DNA of 64,000 nt from an uncultured Lachnospiraceae bacterium. GTDB taxonomy: Bacteria > Bacillota > Clostridia > Lachnospirales > Lachnospiraceae. The stretch spans positions 1-64,000 of the forward strand of contig CAMUYQ010000001.1 of assembly GCA_947165025.1 (NCBI GenBank), given 5' to 3'. The notes under the pieces were generated by a model, which saw only the letters and a program-made list of their open reading frames with translations, was not told the origin of the DNA and made no database searches. Positions within the stretch are counted from its first letter, which is position 1; each line of letters begins with the position of its first letter. The translations under genes were made by a program, and so were the position numbers. Shown here one piece after another: positions 44,394 to 55,100 of the stretch.

Positions 44394-45226
44394 TGCAGGT
44401 TCAATGGTACCCGGGACACATGACAAAGGCCAGGAGGATGATGCAGGAGGATATCAAGCTGATCGATCTTGTCATCGAACTGCTTGATGCCAGGATACCG
44501 ATGTCATCCCGCAATCCCGACATAGATGAGCTTGCAAAGGGAAAGGCAAGGCTCGTTCTTCTGAACAAGTCGGATCTTGCAGATCCCGCATCAAACGAAA
44601 GGTGGCTCAAATACTTTGAAGATAAGGGTATCATAGCGCTTCTTACGGATTCGAAAAACCGTAAGGGCTTTAATGCTATCGGAAAGGCCATTGAGGAGGC
44701 CTGTAAGGAAAAACTGGAGCGCGACAGAAAAAGAGGCATAATCGGAAGACCGGTCCGCGCAATGGTCGCAGGGATCCCTAATGTCGGTAAATCAACGTTT
44801 ATCAATTCTCTTACAAAAAGGGCGAGCACAAAGACCGGTAACAAGCCCGGTGTCACCAAAGGAAAACAGTGGATCAAACTTAATAAGAGCGTTGAGCTGC
44901 TTGATACCCCCGGAATACTCTGGCCCAGGTTTGATGATGAGACAACGGGGCTCAATCTTGCTTATATCGGATCCATTAATGATGAGATAATTGATTCGGC
45001 GGAACTGGCGATAAAGCTTATCGAAACATTAAAGAGCCGGTATGCCGGAGTACTGTATTCACGCTTTGAGACAGACGAGTCGGAAGAGGATACCGTTATT
45101 CTTGAGAAGATCGCATTAAAGCGCGGATGCCTGAAAAAGGGCAGTGAAGCCGATCTCGATAAAGCATCCCGTATTCTTCTTGATGAATTCAGGGCGGGAA
45201 AACTTGGGAAGATCACACTGGAATAA
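44390..45226 (+). CDS. rbgA: Ribosome biogenesis GTPase RbgA (YlqF)
   Basis: 278 aa circularly permuted GTPase needed for late 50S assembly. Motif order G4-G1-G3: LNKSDL, GIPNVGKST, DTPGILWP, preceded by WYPGHMTKARR at the start. The C-terminal ANTAR-like helices include RGCLKKGSEADLDKASRILL. Translation is coupled to lepB upstream (ATGA overlap). Confidence 0.96.
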   Translation: MMQVQWYPGHMTKARRMMQEDIKLIDLVIELLDARIPMSSRNPDIDELAKGKARLVLLNKSDLADPASNERWLKYFEDKGIIALLTDSKNRKGFNAIGKAIEEACKEKLERDRKRGIIGRPVRAMVAGIPNVGKSTFINSLTKRASTKTGNKPGVTKGKQWIKLNKSVELLDTPGILWPRFDDETTGLNLAYIGSINDEIIDSAELAIKLIETLKSRYAGVLYSRFETDESEEDTVILEKIALKRGCLKKGSEADLDKASRILLDEFRAGKLGKITLE

Positions 45227-45249
45227 CATATAAAGGAGCCTGTAGGGCT

Positions 45250-45795
45250 ATGAGCAAAAAGAAAAATAAAACAGACAGCGGATTGATGACGCTTATCAAG
45301 GCGGGCGTTTTTATACTGGCCGTATTGATCATGGCTTACGTTCTGTCCGAATTCGTATTGGAAAGAGTATGGGTAACCAATCATTCGATGGAAAGTACTC
45401 TGAATCCCGACGACTGTGTGATGATCGACAAGATCTCATACAGGTTCCGTGATCCTGAAAGATTTGATATCATAGTATTCAGGAAGAAAGGATCCGGAGA
45501 GGAACTTGTTAAGCGTGTGATCGGCCTTCCTTTTGAAACAGTACAGATCAAAGACGGAAAATTCTTCATCGACGGCTCTGAGATAGAAGACATTGAAGGA
45601 CTTGATGCACCTGAAGAAGCAGGACTGGCAGAAAATCCGGTAGAACTAGGTGTCGGCGAGTATTTTGTTGTAGGTGATAACAGAAGTGAAAGTATAGATT
45701 CGAGATATGAGCAGGTCGGTAATGTTACATCCACGAGAATAATCGGCAGGATGTTCATGAGGGTATTCCCGTTCAATAAGATCAAATTTTTCTGA
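45250..45795 (+). CDS. lepB: Signal peptidase I (second copy)
   Basis: 181 aa. One membrane helix (about 15-37), catalytic Ser47 in NHSMEST, Lys88 in VKRVIGLPFE, box E GDNRSESIDSR. It differs clearly from the first copy (shorter basic start, different substrate-facing loops), so it is not a recent tandem duplicate. Clear ribosome site (aaaggagcctg). Confidence 0.95.
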   Translation: MSKKKNKTDSGLMTLIKAGVFILAVLIMAYVLSEFVLERVWVTNHSMESTLNPDDCVMIDKISYRFRDPERFDIIVFRKKGSGEELVKRVIGLPFETVQIKDGKFFIDGSEIEDIEGLDAPEEAGLAENPVELGVGEYFVVGDNRSESIDSRYEQVGNVTSTRIIGRMFMRVFPFNKIKFF

Positions 45796-45862
45796 CAGAC
45801 CACAACATATAGTGGCCTGATTCGTTAATAATAACAATATATATGAAACGGATGATATTCAA

Positions 45863-46621
45863 ATGACAGAGAGCATAGGTGATATCAAATCCAAATTTAA
45901 TAATCTCAAAGACGGCGAATTTGAGCAATTTATCGAACAATACTCATCGGATGACAGGCGGGGTGTTATTCAACTTGTCGATAAAGCAACCCGTGTGATC
46001 GAAAAGTTGAAGAAAGAGACCGACAGGACTGAACGCATGTTATCGTTTGAAAAAGAATACAGCAGTTATATATATATCTGCGGTATTGATGAGGTTGGAA
46101 GAGGCCCACTGGCTGGCCCTGTTGTTGCCGGTGCCGTTATTCTTCCGAAAGATGAGAGGATCCTGTATCTAAACGATTCGAAACAGCTGACGGCAGCCAG
46201 GAGGGACGAGTTGTATGACGTTATATACGATAAGGCGGTTGCGGTTTCCGTAGGTATCGTTGATCATTGCAGGATCGATGAGATAAATATCCTTCAGGCA
46301 ACATATGAAGCAATGCGTCAGGCCATTAACAATCTTGCCGTAAAACCCGATATATTATTAAATGATGCAGTTACGATACCTCAGGTAGATATTAAGCAGG
46401 TTCCCATCATAAAAGGTGATGCCAAGAGCTGTTCGATCGCTGCTGCCAGTATCGTTGCAAAAGTTACAAGGGACCGGATGATGGAGGAGATGGACTTAAA
46501 GTATCCGGGGTACGGTTTTGCATCTAACAAAGGATACGGGTCGGCAGATCATATAAAAGCACTTAAAGAGAAAGGTCCATGTCCGATCCACAGAAGGTCG
46601 TTTATCAAAAACTTTGTCTGA
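45863..46621 (+). CDS. rnhB: Ribonuclease HII
   Basis: Cuts the RNA strand of RNA-DNA hybrids and starts ribonucleotide excision. 252 aa with the ~70-residue N-terminal extension usual in Firmicutes. Catalytic Asp76-Glu77 in GIDEVGRGPLAGPVVAGA; further acidic residues in LNDSKQL and the C-terminal DRMMEEMD region. It starts the unit rnhB, FliK-like, FlhB-like, yraN. Confidence 0.95.
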   Translation: MTESIGDIKSKFNNLKDGEFEQFIEQYSSDDRRGVIQLVDKATRVIEKLKKETDRTERMLSFEKEYSSYIYICGIDEVGRGPLAGPVVAGAVILPKDERILYLNDSKQLTAARRDELYDVIYDKAVAVSVGIVDHCRIDEINILQATYEAMRQAINNLAVKPDILLNDAVTIPQVDIKQVPIIKGDAKSCSIAAASIVAKVTRDRMMEEMDLKYPGYGFASNKGYGSADHIKALKEKGPCPIHRRSFIKNFV

Positions 46622-46636
46622 TCACGGGGTGTATGA

Positions 46637-48682
46637 ATGCCGATCAATATCGATAACAGCAGTTTTCCCGGCAACGAATACAATAAAGTTTCGTATAATC
46701 GAAGCGGATCCGCTGAAAGTATCCGGAGTTCTTCGCATGCCTCAATATCGTCTGCCGGCAGGGATTTAATGTCGCCCGGATCAACAATAACAGGTGAAAT
46801 CGTTGGAAAAGACGGTAATGAAGTCACGATAAAGCTGTCGGATAATCAGACAATATCCGCAAAGCTTCAGGGGAATGCCGATATCGAAGTCGGAATGAAG
46901 ATGACTTTTGAAGTTGCAAAAGGTGCCGACAATCAGATGTCCCTTCGCCCGCTCTATTCAAATCTTGCCAATAACAGTGCCGCGGTTTCAGCACTTCGTG
47001 CCGCGAATCTTCCCGTAAATGATACAACTGTTTCCATGACAGATAAGATGATGTCTGAGAGTATGCCCGTAAACAGAGCAGCACTTACCGAAATGTTCAG
47101 GAATGTCTCGGCTCATTCGAACGTATCTCCCGAATCTATCGTACAGATGACGAAACTGAATATGCCGCTTACGGATTCCAATGTCATCCAATTCGATAAC
47201 TACCGTAATTTTGAACATCAGATAACAAATGATCTTCAAAATACAGCGCAGTCCGTGGCTGATCTGTTTGAGGAGGCCATGGGTCATGCAACGGATTCAC
47301 AGAGTGTTGCTGACTTTGGCGGTATGTCACCACAGGAGGTCATAAGTGAGGTACTAAACCTTATCGATACGGATTCTCTTGAGACGATAGCACCTGATAC
47401 AGCTGCAGTGACATCTCAGCCGGAAGCGGTCTCAGAGTCTGTCGTTAATGAGGAGATCCCTGCTCAGGCATCCGCTATGGATCAGGCCGTTGTACCGGAA
47501 GCCGCCCCGCCAGTTCATGAAGCCGGGACGCTTAAGAATACCGTCGATGGCATAATATCCGGATTGAAGGGCATGTTCTCGCCCGATACTCAGCTTGCGG
47601 AAGAAAATGATATTCCGATAAACACAAATCTGTCGCTTGATGCCCAGGAGCAGCAGCTTCTGACAAGCCAGCTTTCGGATATACTGATACTTGCAGAGGA
47701 GTCATCCGATATTTATGAGCCGCTTGATCCTTCGCAGGTCATGGCGCAGATAAAGCAGCTTGTGAGCGAGTATCCCCCCGAGGATGTTAAGGTCATAGAG
47801 GCTGAGATCTCAGGGTATTCCGAAGAGACATATGAATCTGTCGATGAAGAAAATCTCAATCTTGCTGCAGAAAAGGATATCGCAGGCATGAAAAATGCGG
47901 ATAATGCAGCAAATGCTGCAAACGCTGCAAACGCTTCCGGTAATACCAATGCCTTAAGTCCCGAAAATACAGGCAATACAGAGATAACCGGGGAATCGGT
48001 CAGGCTGAAGATTGCGGAAAAGCTCAACGAATTACTCAAATCCGACGGTTTTTCAAAACTTGTAAAGGACAGCATCAAGGCCCAGATGTCGATAAAGCCC
48101 GAAGAGGTTGCCTCAAACGGAAAAATAGACGAACTGTATGACAGGATACAGAAGACATCGGCCAGGATAACGCAGCTCATGGAGAGCATAGGCAGGAGCG
48201 ACTCTCCCGCGGCACAGTCGGCAAATGCCCTGTCTGACAATGTCAATTTCATGAACCAGCTTAATGAATTTGTAAACTACGTGCAGCTTCCGCTTAAGAT
48301 GGCAGGAGAGGATGCCAACGGCGAACTTTACGTCTATACAAACAAAAAGAACCTTGCAAACAGTGACGGCAATTTTTCAGCGCTTCTGCATCTGGATATG
48401 GAACATCTCGGCCCTATGGACGTGTATGTTTCAATGCGTGACTACACAAGGGTTAACACCAATTTCTATCTGCAGACGGAGGAACTGCTTGATTTTATCG
48501 AGTCGCATATAGATGAGCTTACCAAACGCCTTACCGACAAGGGTTACAATACAACGATGAAAGTATCTCAGAAGCAGCCGGGAGTGCCTATTACCCCGAT
48601 AACTGATGAGTTTACGAAGGATGAGATGCACGAAGATGCAAAGATGATCGTGTCAAAGATGCGGTTTGACGTAAGGGCTTGA
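46637..48682 (+). CDS. FliK-like / YlqG-type protein with hook-length-control C-terminal domain
   Basis: 681 aa. The N-terminal ~60 residues are Ser/Asn-rich and disordered; residues about 50-100 form a small beta domain (TGEIVGKDGNEVTIKL). The middle is acidic, Ala-rich and low complexity (NAANAANAANASG). The C-terminal ~130 residues (FVNYVQLPLKMAGEDANGEL, LHLDMEHLGPMDVYVSM) look like the flagellar hook-length control domain of FliK. The rnhB - this - ylqH order is the same as rnhB-ylqG-ylqH of B. subtilis. No flagellar operon is adjacent, so a flagellar role is inference. Confidence 0.7.
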   Translation: MPINIDNSSFPGNEYNKVSYNRSGSAESIRSSSHASISSAGRDLMSPGSTITGEIVGKDGNEVTIKLSDNQTISAKLQGNADIEVGMKMTFEVAKGADNQMSLRPLYSNLANNSAAVSALRAANLPVNDTTVSMTDKMMSESMPVNRAALTEMFRNVSAHSNVSPESIVQMTKLNMPLTDSNVIQFDNYRNFEHQITNDLQNTAQSVADLFEEAMGHATDSQSVADFGGMSPQEVISEVLNLIDTDSLETIAPDTAAVTSQPEAVSESVVNEEIPAQASAMDQAVVPEAAPPVHEAGTLKNTVDGIISGLKGMFSPDTQLAEENDIPINTNLSLDAQEQQLLTSQLSDILILAEESSDIYEPLDPSQVMAQIKQLVSEYPPEDVKVIEAEISGYSEETYESVDEENLNLAAEKDIAGMKNADNAANAANAANASGNTNALSPENTGNTEITGESVRLKIAEKLNELLKSDGFSKLVKDSIKAQMSIKPEEVASNGKIDELYDRIQKTSARITQLMESIGRSDSPAAQSANALSDNVNFMNQLNEFVNYVQLPLKMAGEDANGELYVYTNKKNLANSDGNFSALLHLDMEHLGPMDVYVSMRDYTRVNTNFYLQTEELLDFIESHIDELTKRLTDKGYNTTMKVSQKQPGVPITPITDEFTKDEMHEDAKMIVSKMRFDVRA

Positions 48683-48683
48683 T

Positions 48684-48971
48684 ATGGCAAAAGACGAAGA
48701 GAAGAAAATAAAACAGGCTGTTGCCATTGAATATAATCCCAATGATATGGCCCCGAAGATTGTTGCGACGGGCCGTGGTAAGGTTGCCGAGAGGATCATT
48801 GAGCAGGCAAAGGAGAATGACGTTCCGATCCATGAGGATGCAAAACTTGCGGGAACGCTCTCAAAGCTTGATATCGGAGAATATATACCGCCCGAACTGT
48901 ATGAGGTCGTAGCTGAGATCCTTGTATTTGTCGATAATATGGAGAAGATCAGAAGTAAACTAACAAAATGA
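48684..48971 (+). CDS. FlhB C-terminal-domain-like protein (YlqH type)
   Basis: 95 aa, matching the cytoplasmic C-terminal domain of FlhB/YscU only, with no membrane part (AVAIEYNPNDMAPKIVATG, GEYIPPELYEVVAEIL). FlhB proteins cleave themselves at NPTH; here the site reads NPND (residues 18-21), so cleavage is not expected. It starts 1 nt after the FliK-like gene and overlaps yraN by 4 nt. In the family its function is unclear; partnership with the FliK-like protein parallels the FliK-FlhBc switch. Confidence 0.85.
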   Translation: MAKDEEKKIKQAVAIEYNPNDMAPKIVATGRGKVAERIIEQAKENDVPIHEDAKLAGTLSKLDIGEYIPPELYEVVAEILVFVDNMEKIRSKLTK

Positions 48972-49324
48972 TGAACAAACGAAAATGTGGATCGAAGTGG
49001 GAAGATGAGGCCGCGATGTTTCTCACAAAGTGCGGTCTTAAGGTTTGCGATCTTAACTTCAGGAGCCGTTTCGGTGAGATAGATATAGTTGCCAGGGACG
49101 GAGATTATCTGGTATTTGTCGAGGTCAAGTACAGAAAAACCGCTTCATGCGGGAAACCCGAAGAAGCGGTTGATATCAGAAAAGCAAAGATCATATCAAA
49201 AGTAGCCGATTATTATCGAGTCGTTAAAAAGATCCCCGAAAATACCAAAATCAGATTTGATGTTATCGCCATTGAAGGTGATGATCTTCGATGGTACAAA
49301 AATGCCTTTACATATATGTACTAG
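48968..49324 (+). CDS. yraN: UPF0102 / YraN endonuclease-like protein
   Basis: 118 aa. Restriction-endonuclease-like fold with acidic motif FGEIDIVARDGDYLVFVEVKYRK, which is the family signature. Role unknown, thought to be DNA-related. It is coupled to the FlhB-like gene by an ATGA overlap, and its stop codon overlaps the stop of prs, which converges on it. Confidence 0.9.
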   Translation: MMNKRKCGSKWEDEAAMFLTKCGLKVCDLNFRSRFGEIDIVARDGDYLVFVEVKYRKTASCGKPEEAVDIRKAKIISKVADYYRVVKKIPENTKIRFDVIAIEGDDLRWYKNAFTYMY

Positions 49325-50526
49325 GCGTTGTCATCTGCAAGGAATTCAGTTTCCAGCCTGCGGTTGTAGTTCCTCAGTACTTCCTGGATCTTCTCGGTGT
49401 TCGTATGTACCTTGGACATTGCGATATCATGGTTCATGTAATCGATGACAGTTGCCAGGAATTCACTCATATCTGCTTCGATGAAATAGGGCCTTGAATT
49501 GATCACAGGGTCGTGATAGCAAAGGTTCGTGCATATTATCTTCTCAAATACACATTCATCATATGCCTTGTCAAACTGATCGATACCTTCGGTGAAGAGG
49601 CCGAAAGTACAGCAAATGTATACGCGTTTCGCGTTCATCCCCTTAAGCTGCTTGGCAGTATCTATCATACTTCCGCCTGATGAGATCATATCATCAATGA
49701 TGATGACATCTTTGCCGTCGATGTTATCCCCGAGGAATTCATGAGCAACTATCGGATTTTTACCGTTTATGACCTTCGTGTAGTCCCTTCTCTTGTAGAA
49801 CATACCGGTATTAACTCCGAGAACGCCTGCAAAGTAGACCGCACGGTCAAGTGCACCCTCGTCGGGACTGATGACGATAAGATGGTCTTTGTCGATGATC
49901 AGATCTTTCTCGTAGTGTATGAGTGAAGATATGAATTCATAGGGCGGTGTGAAGTTATCAAATCCGCAAAGCGGTGTGGAATTCTGAACCTTCGGATCAT
50001 GAGCGTCAAATGTGATTATGTCGTTTACGCCCATGTCAGCAAGCTCGGCCATTGCCATGGCGCAGTCGAGTGACTCACGAAGAGTTCTCTTATGCTGGCG
50101 TGATTCATACAGAAAAGGCATGATAACGGTTATCCTGTGAGCTTTTCCGCCGATCGCAGCGATGATCCTTTTCAGGTCCATGTATATGTCATCGGGAGAC
50201 ATGTAGTGAACAAAACCGTTAACCGTAAATGAAATGCTGTGATTGCATACATCAGTGATGATATATATATCACGTCCCCTGGCCGTATCGCGCAGTATTG
50301 CTTTTCCTTCACCGGTTCCGAATCTGGGCCATTCGCAGTCTATGATGTAAGAGTCTTTCTCGTATTCGAAGAAAACGCTCGTATCGCGGTTTTTCAGGTT
50401 CTGGGTCTTACGAAACTTTGCGATACGTCGATCAACCGAATCACCAAGCTTTTTGCAGCTTGAGTGAATGATGAGCCCGAGCGGCGCTACCGGTCTTATA
50501 TCTTCAATTTCCATATGTTCTGCCAT
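49321..50526 (-). CDS. prs: Ribose-phosphate pyrophosphokinase, divergent long form
   Basis: 401 aa, about 85 residues longer than common PRPP synthetases (~315). The PRPP-binding loop VIIIDDMISSGGSM is clear, and ITFDAHDPKVQN stands where the usual DLH catalytic site lies, with VIMPFLYESRQHKR at the flexible loop region. Makes PRPP, used by the histidine genes at the other end of the window. The extra length is at both ends, including a C-terminal helical tail. Weak similarity to the standard class suggests a separate clade; activity is likely but the substrate-site changes leave some doubt. Convergent with yraN (4-nt overlap). Confidence 0.85.
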   Translation of the reverse strand: MAEHMEIEDIRPVAPLGLIIHSSCKKLGDSVDRRIAKFRKTQNLKNRDTSVFFEYEKDSYIIDCEWPRFGTGEGKAILRDTARGRDIYIITDVCNHSISFTVNGFVHYMSPDDIYMDLKRIIAAIGGKAHRITVIMPFLYESRQHKRTLRESLDCAMAMAELADMGVNDIITFDAHDPKVQNSTPLCGFDNFTPPYEFISSLIHYEKDLIIDKDHLIVISPDEGALDRAVYFAGVLGVNTGMFYKRRDYTKVINGKNPIVAHEFLGDNIDGKDVIIIDDMISSGGSMIDTAKQLKGMNAKRVYICCTFGLFTEGIDQFDKAYDECVFEKIICTNLCYHDPVINSRPYFIEADMSEFLATVIDYMNHDIAMSKVHTNTEKIQEVLRNYNRRLETEFLADDNA

Positions 50527-50619
50527 TTGTTACCTGCCTTTTTGATTTTAATAAAAACCAACATATAGTTTATCAACTGTTTTCGCTTTTTTCTACTGTA
50601 AAATTGCATCAAAATAAAG

Positions 50620-50625
50620 TATAAT
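50620..50625 (+). promoter_or_regulatory. -10 box for gltX
   Basis: A perfect TATAAT 55 bp before gltX in the divergent prs-gltX gap. No good -35 lies at the right distance. Confidence 0.45.
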
Positions 50626-50680
50626 AACTAGTGTTGCTTATTACGAAAACACGAGAATATCAACGGAAAGAAGGATTTAA

Positions 50681-52129
50681 ATGAAAACAGTCAGAACAAG
50701 ATTCGCTCCGAGCCCTACGGGACGCATGCATGTGGGAAACCTGCGTACGGCATTATATGCGTATCTTATCGCAAAGCATGAGAATGGGCAGTTCCTGCTG
50801 AGAATAGAAGATACCGACCAGGAAAGATATGTTGAAGGTGCGGTTGACATAATATATCGAACGATGCAGAAGACCGGTCTCATCCATGATGAAGGACCCG
50901 ATAAGGACGGTGGTGTCGGCCCTTATGTCCAGAGCGAGCGTCAGGCATCAGGGATTTATCTTAAATATGCAAAGCAGCTCATCGATGAGGGTAAGGCATA
51001 TTACTGTTTCTGCACAAAGGAAAGGCTTGAGGGTCTGACAAGGACCGTCGGCGATAAAGAGATAAACGTATATGACAAGCACTGCCTGCATCTGTCAAAA
51101 GAGGAGATAGAGGCAAATCTTGCGGCAGGGATGCCTTATGTCATCAGGCAGAACAATCCGACAGAAGGTACAACGACATTTCACGATGAGATATACGGAG
51201 ACATCACGGTTGATAACGCCGAACTTGACGATATGATCCTGATCAAGTCGGACGGCTATCCGACATACAACTTCGCGAATGTCATTGACGATCATCTTAT
51301 GGGCATCACACATGTCGTAAGAGGAAACGAGTACCTTTCATCGACACCGAAGTACAACAGACTCTATGATGCGTTCGGCTGGGAGATCCCGATATATGTT
51401 CACTGTCCTCTGATAACCGATGAGGAGCACAAGAAGCTTTCAAAGAGATCGGGTCACTCGTCATACGAAGACCTTATAGAGCAGGGATTCGTATCCGAGG
51501 CAGTCGTTAACTTTGTGGCGCTTCTCGGATGGTCGCCGGAAGATAATGTTGAGATCATGTCACTTGAAGAACTCATCAAAAAATTTGATTACACGAAGAT
51601 GAGTAAATCACCTGCTGTGTTTGATTTTACAAAGCTTAAGTGGATGAACGGTGAATACCTTAAAGCCATGGATTTTGACAGGTTCTACGATATGGCGCTT
51701 CCTTACCTTAAGGAGGTCATCACGAAGGACCTTGATCTTAAAAAGATCGCAGCGATGGTCAAGACGAGGATAGAGATATTCCCGGATATCAGGGATCATA
51801 TTGACTTCTTTGAAGCAGTACCTGAATACGATATCTCCTTGTATACTCACAAAAAGATGAAGACCGATGCGGTATCAAGTCTTGCACTTTTAAACGAAGT
51901 ACTTCCGATCCTCGAGAAGTGCGATGATTATTCCAATGACAATCTGTTCTCTGTTCTGTCGGAATTTGCGACGGCACATGAATACAAGACCGGCTTTGTT
52001 ATGTGGCCGATAAGAACTGCACTTTCGGGTAAGCAGATGACACCCGGAGGTGCAACGGAACTGATGGAAGTGCTCGGAAAAGACGAGTCACTGTCAAGGA
52101 TAAGAGCTGCGATCAGGCTTTTGTCCTGA
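50681..52129 (+). CDS. gltX: Glutamyl-tRNA synthetase
   Basis: 482 aa class I synthetase. HIGH-like motif [20 protein letters not shown] at the start and KMSKS-like KKLSKRSGH, which fit a GluRS rather than GlnRS. It charges tRNA-Glu and, in many clostridia, tRNA-Gln. ATG 50681 with gaaggattt upstream. Confidence 0.95.
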   Translation: MKTVRTRFAPSPTGRMHVGNLRTALYAYLIAKHENGQFLLRIEDTDQERYVEGAVDIIYRTMQKTGLIHDEGPDKDGGVGPYVQSERQASGIYLKYAKQLIDEGKAYYCFCTKERLEGLTRTVGDKEINVYDKHCLHLSKEEIEANLAAGMPYVIRQNNPTEGTTTFHDEIYGDITVDNAELDDMILIKSDGYPTYNFANVIDDHLMGITHVVRGNEYLSSTPKYNRLYDAFGWEIPIYVHCPLITDEEHKKLSKRSGHSSYEDLIEQGFVSEAVVNFVALLGWSPEDNVEIMSLEELIKKFDYTKMSKSPAVFDFTKLKWMNGEYLKAMDFDRFYDMALPYLKEVITKDLDLKKIAAMVKTRIEIFPDIRDHIDFFEAVPEYDISLYTHKKMKTDAVSSLALLNEVLPILEKCDDYSNDNLFSVLSEFATAHEYKTGFVMWPIRTALSGKQMTPGGATELMEVLGKDESLSRIRAAIRLLS

Positions 52130-52162
52130 AACCGAAACAGCCACCCCGGGAAAGGAAAACGT

Positions 52163-55100
52163 ATGAGAAAAACCCCAAGATCAGGCAAATGGTTATTATC
52201 ACTTATCATGGCATGTATCATTGCCGTTAACGTGACGGTTGTCGATGCATATGCAGAACCCAGAAGGGTAGTGCAAAGATCTGAGGAGGATTATGCAGAG
52301 CCGACCCTTCGGAATGATGATGAAGAGTCGGTTGATGAAACTGAGGAAACTGATGTAACCGAGCAGTCTGATCCTGAAGAGGAAACCGGATCGGCCCTTA
52401 GAACTCTGCGTTCCGTTCCGGATTCCGAAGACGGCGAAACAGGAACAGTTTCAGAAAATGAGGAACCGGTTGCCAATAATGCCGGAGAGCCTCAGGGCAC
52501 AACCGCGACCTGGCCCCATCCCAATGATGCGAATAAAAACTTCCAGATAAAAATCCAAAATGGTATGGCAAGTCCGATCATCGATTACACTTATAACGAT
52601 GTTCCTGATGAGGGTGAATACAGCAATATCTATGAGGATAATGGTTACAGGTATTATAAGGACATTTTAAGGTTCTGCGTTTATGTTGAAACTGACTATG
52701 ATACGGATCAGGACGGTAAGAATGATCTGGTTCAGGCACTTGTCCAGGTTCCGACTGCTGCTGTATACGGAAAATATGAAGCCCCCACAATTTTTCATGC
52801 AAGTCCTTATATGGCCGGATGTTCCGACAAACAGATTTCGCAAAGGTTTGACCTTAATACGGATCCCGGCACTTTCAGTGAAACAGATCTTTACGTGAAG
52901 ACGGACAAACGCCGGACTCCGGCGCAGGAGCAGCCGGTATCCAGTCTTGTGGCTGCAGAGACCCCTAACAAGGATGACTGGTATTACAAGTATGAAAACA
53001 TATCATCTGATCCGGAAATTGTCGGAAATTATTATTTGCGTTCATTACATGACCATGATTATTTTCTCGTAAGGGGATTTGCAGTCGTTCTGTCTGCAGG
53101 ACTGGGAGCAAACGGTTCGGAAGGCTTTGAAACATGCGGAAGTGTTGCGGAAAGGGATGCCTTTAAGAATATCGTCGAGTGGATCCATGGTGACAGGAAG
53201 GCATATACCGATAAAGTTAGCAATATACCGATAGAAGCCGAGTGGTCGAACAAGAAGATCGCAATGGAAGGCCTTTCTTATGACGGGACCATGGCATATG
53301 AGGTAGCTACTACCGGTGTAGCAGGCCTGGAGACTGTCGTTCCGGAAGGTGCTATATCGAGCTGGTATGATTACTCGAACACACAGGGACTCAGTAACGG
53401 ATACTGGGGCTCTGATGAAAATGGTTACGATTATACCACGTGTCTTGCGGGATATTGTGCGAGCAGATTCTTTGGAAGAGACAGTACCGCAACGGAAGCT
53501 TTGAAGGAAAAGTACAACAAAGTTCTCGGTTATATGCGCAAATCACAGAAAGATCTTAAGGGTCTGTACGGGAAATATTGGGAAGACAGAGATCATTCCC
53601 GGCCTTCCGGTATGCAGGCTTCGGCTTTGATCGTTCACGGCCTTAATGATTTTAATGTCAAGCCCAAGCAGGCAGACCTGATGCGAAAGGCATTTGAAAG
53701 CAATGGGTGCAAGAATGTCAAGGTACTTCTTCACCAGGGAGCTCATGAGACGCCGGATAATATGTATATAAATGGCGAATATACATATGACGAGATACTT
53801 AACATGTGGTTCTGCCATTTCCTTCTGGATGAGGTCAACGGTATATGTGAGACCATTCCGGATTTCTGGGTCCAGAGTAATGCTGACCTCGGCTCGACCG
53901 CTATGGGTAATTTTGCGTCACTTGACAAATGGGAAGGAGAAGATACCCTTAAGCTCACCTATTCCGAGCAGGGGATAACAAAGATCAAGGCAAATTCAAG
54001 CAATGGTTCATCGGGTAACGGAACATCGAATCCGGATGAATACAGTGAACCGGATCCTAATGTGGATGCGTATTATACGATCGACGATTATTTCGAGTCG
54101 ATCGGACAGACATACGAATCATTAAGAGGCAACGATGGTAATGAGCCACAAACCGATGAAAACGAACCGGTTGAATTCATAGCCATAACTAAAGATATCA
54201 CAAAGGATACAACGATAAACGGTAGGACCGATGTCAAACTGAAAATTGCCGTTGATGATACTTCAAAAGATCTTACGATGGTCGGGTTCATGCTTTATGA
54301 CGAAGCAGATACGAATTTTGACATATATAATCTGGTAAATGATAATGTGCAAAAAGAGGTTGTAACGGCCGGAAAACTCGATAAAGGACTAGGCCAGGAC
54401 CCCGCTGATCTGGTTAGATATAAAAAGACATCAACCGAAAAAAAGAAGATGATCACAAAGGGTATGATCAATCTGAAGACACCGAATGCCAAATACAGAC
54501 CGGAGACGGCCGTGGCATCCGAAAATGCGGTTACAAACGGTCAGTACAATGAGTATGTGGTATCCCTGATACCTACGGTATATACGTTAAAGCCGGGTCA
54601 TCGTCTTGTGCTTTATATTCTTCCCGACATGGACGGTATTAATTCCAAATCAGGATTCAGTATCGAGAATTCCAGCATTGAGGCGACTGTTCCGCTTCTC
54701 CCCATTCAAAGTGGAGGAGCTGACCCTGAGGAACCTGAGGTTACAGAGTATCCTTCGGCCAGGACAAATCTTATATATTCAGGAGCAGCAAAGGACCTTA
54801 TCAATGAAGGTACCGTTACCGGTGGAACGTTTAAGTATGCACTCGGAAATGCTACAGCCGCAACGGAAGAGTACTCCGAAACGATCCCGCAGATGACTGA
54901 TGCAGGAACATATTATGTATGGTACAGGGTTGACAGCGACGATGATCATGCGGCATCAAGCATTTCCAATGTGTTGGAGGTTACGATCGCAAAGCGAAGT
55001 ACGCGTATCATCGCATCCGATCAGACAGTTAATGTCGGTGGTACGATATCAAAAGGTACCGGTTATGTCCTGATGGATAATCCGGCTTTGGGTGATGTCC

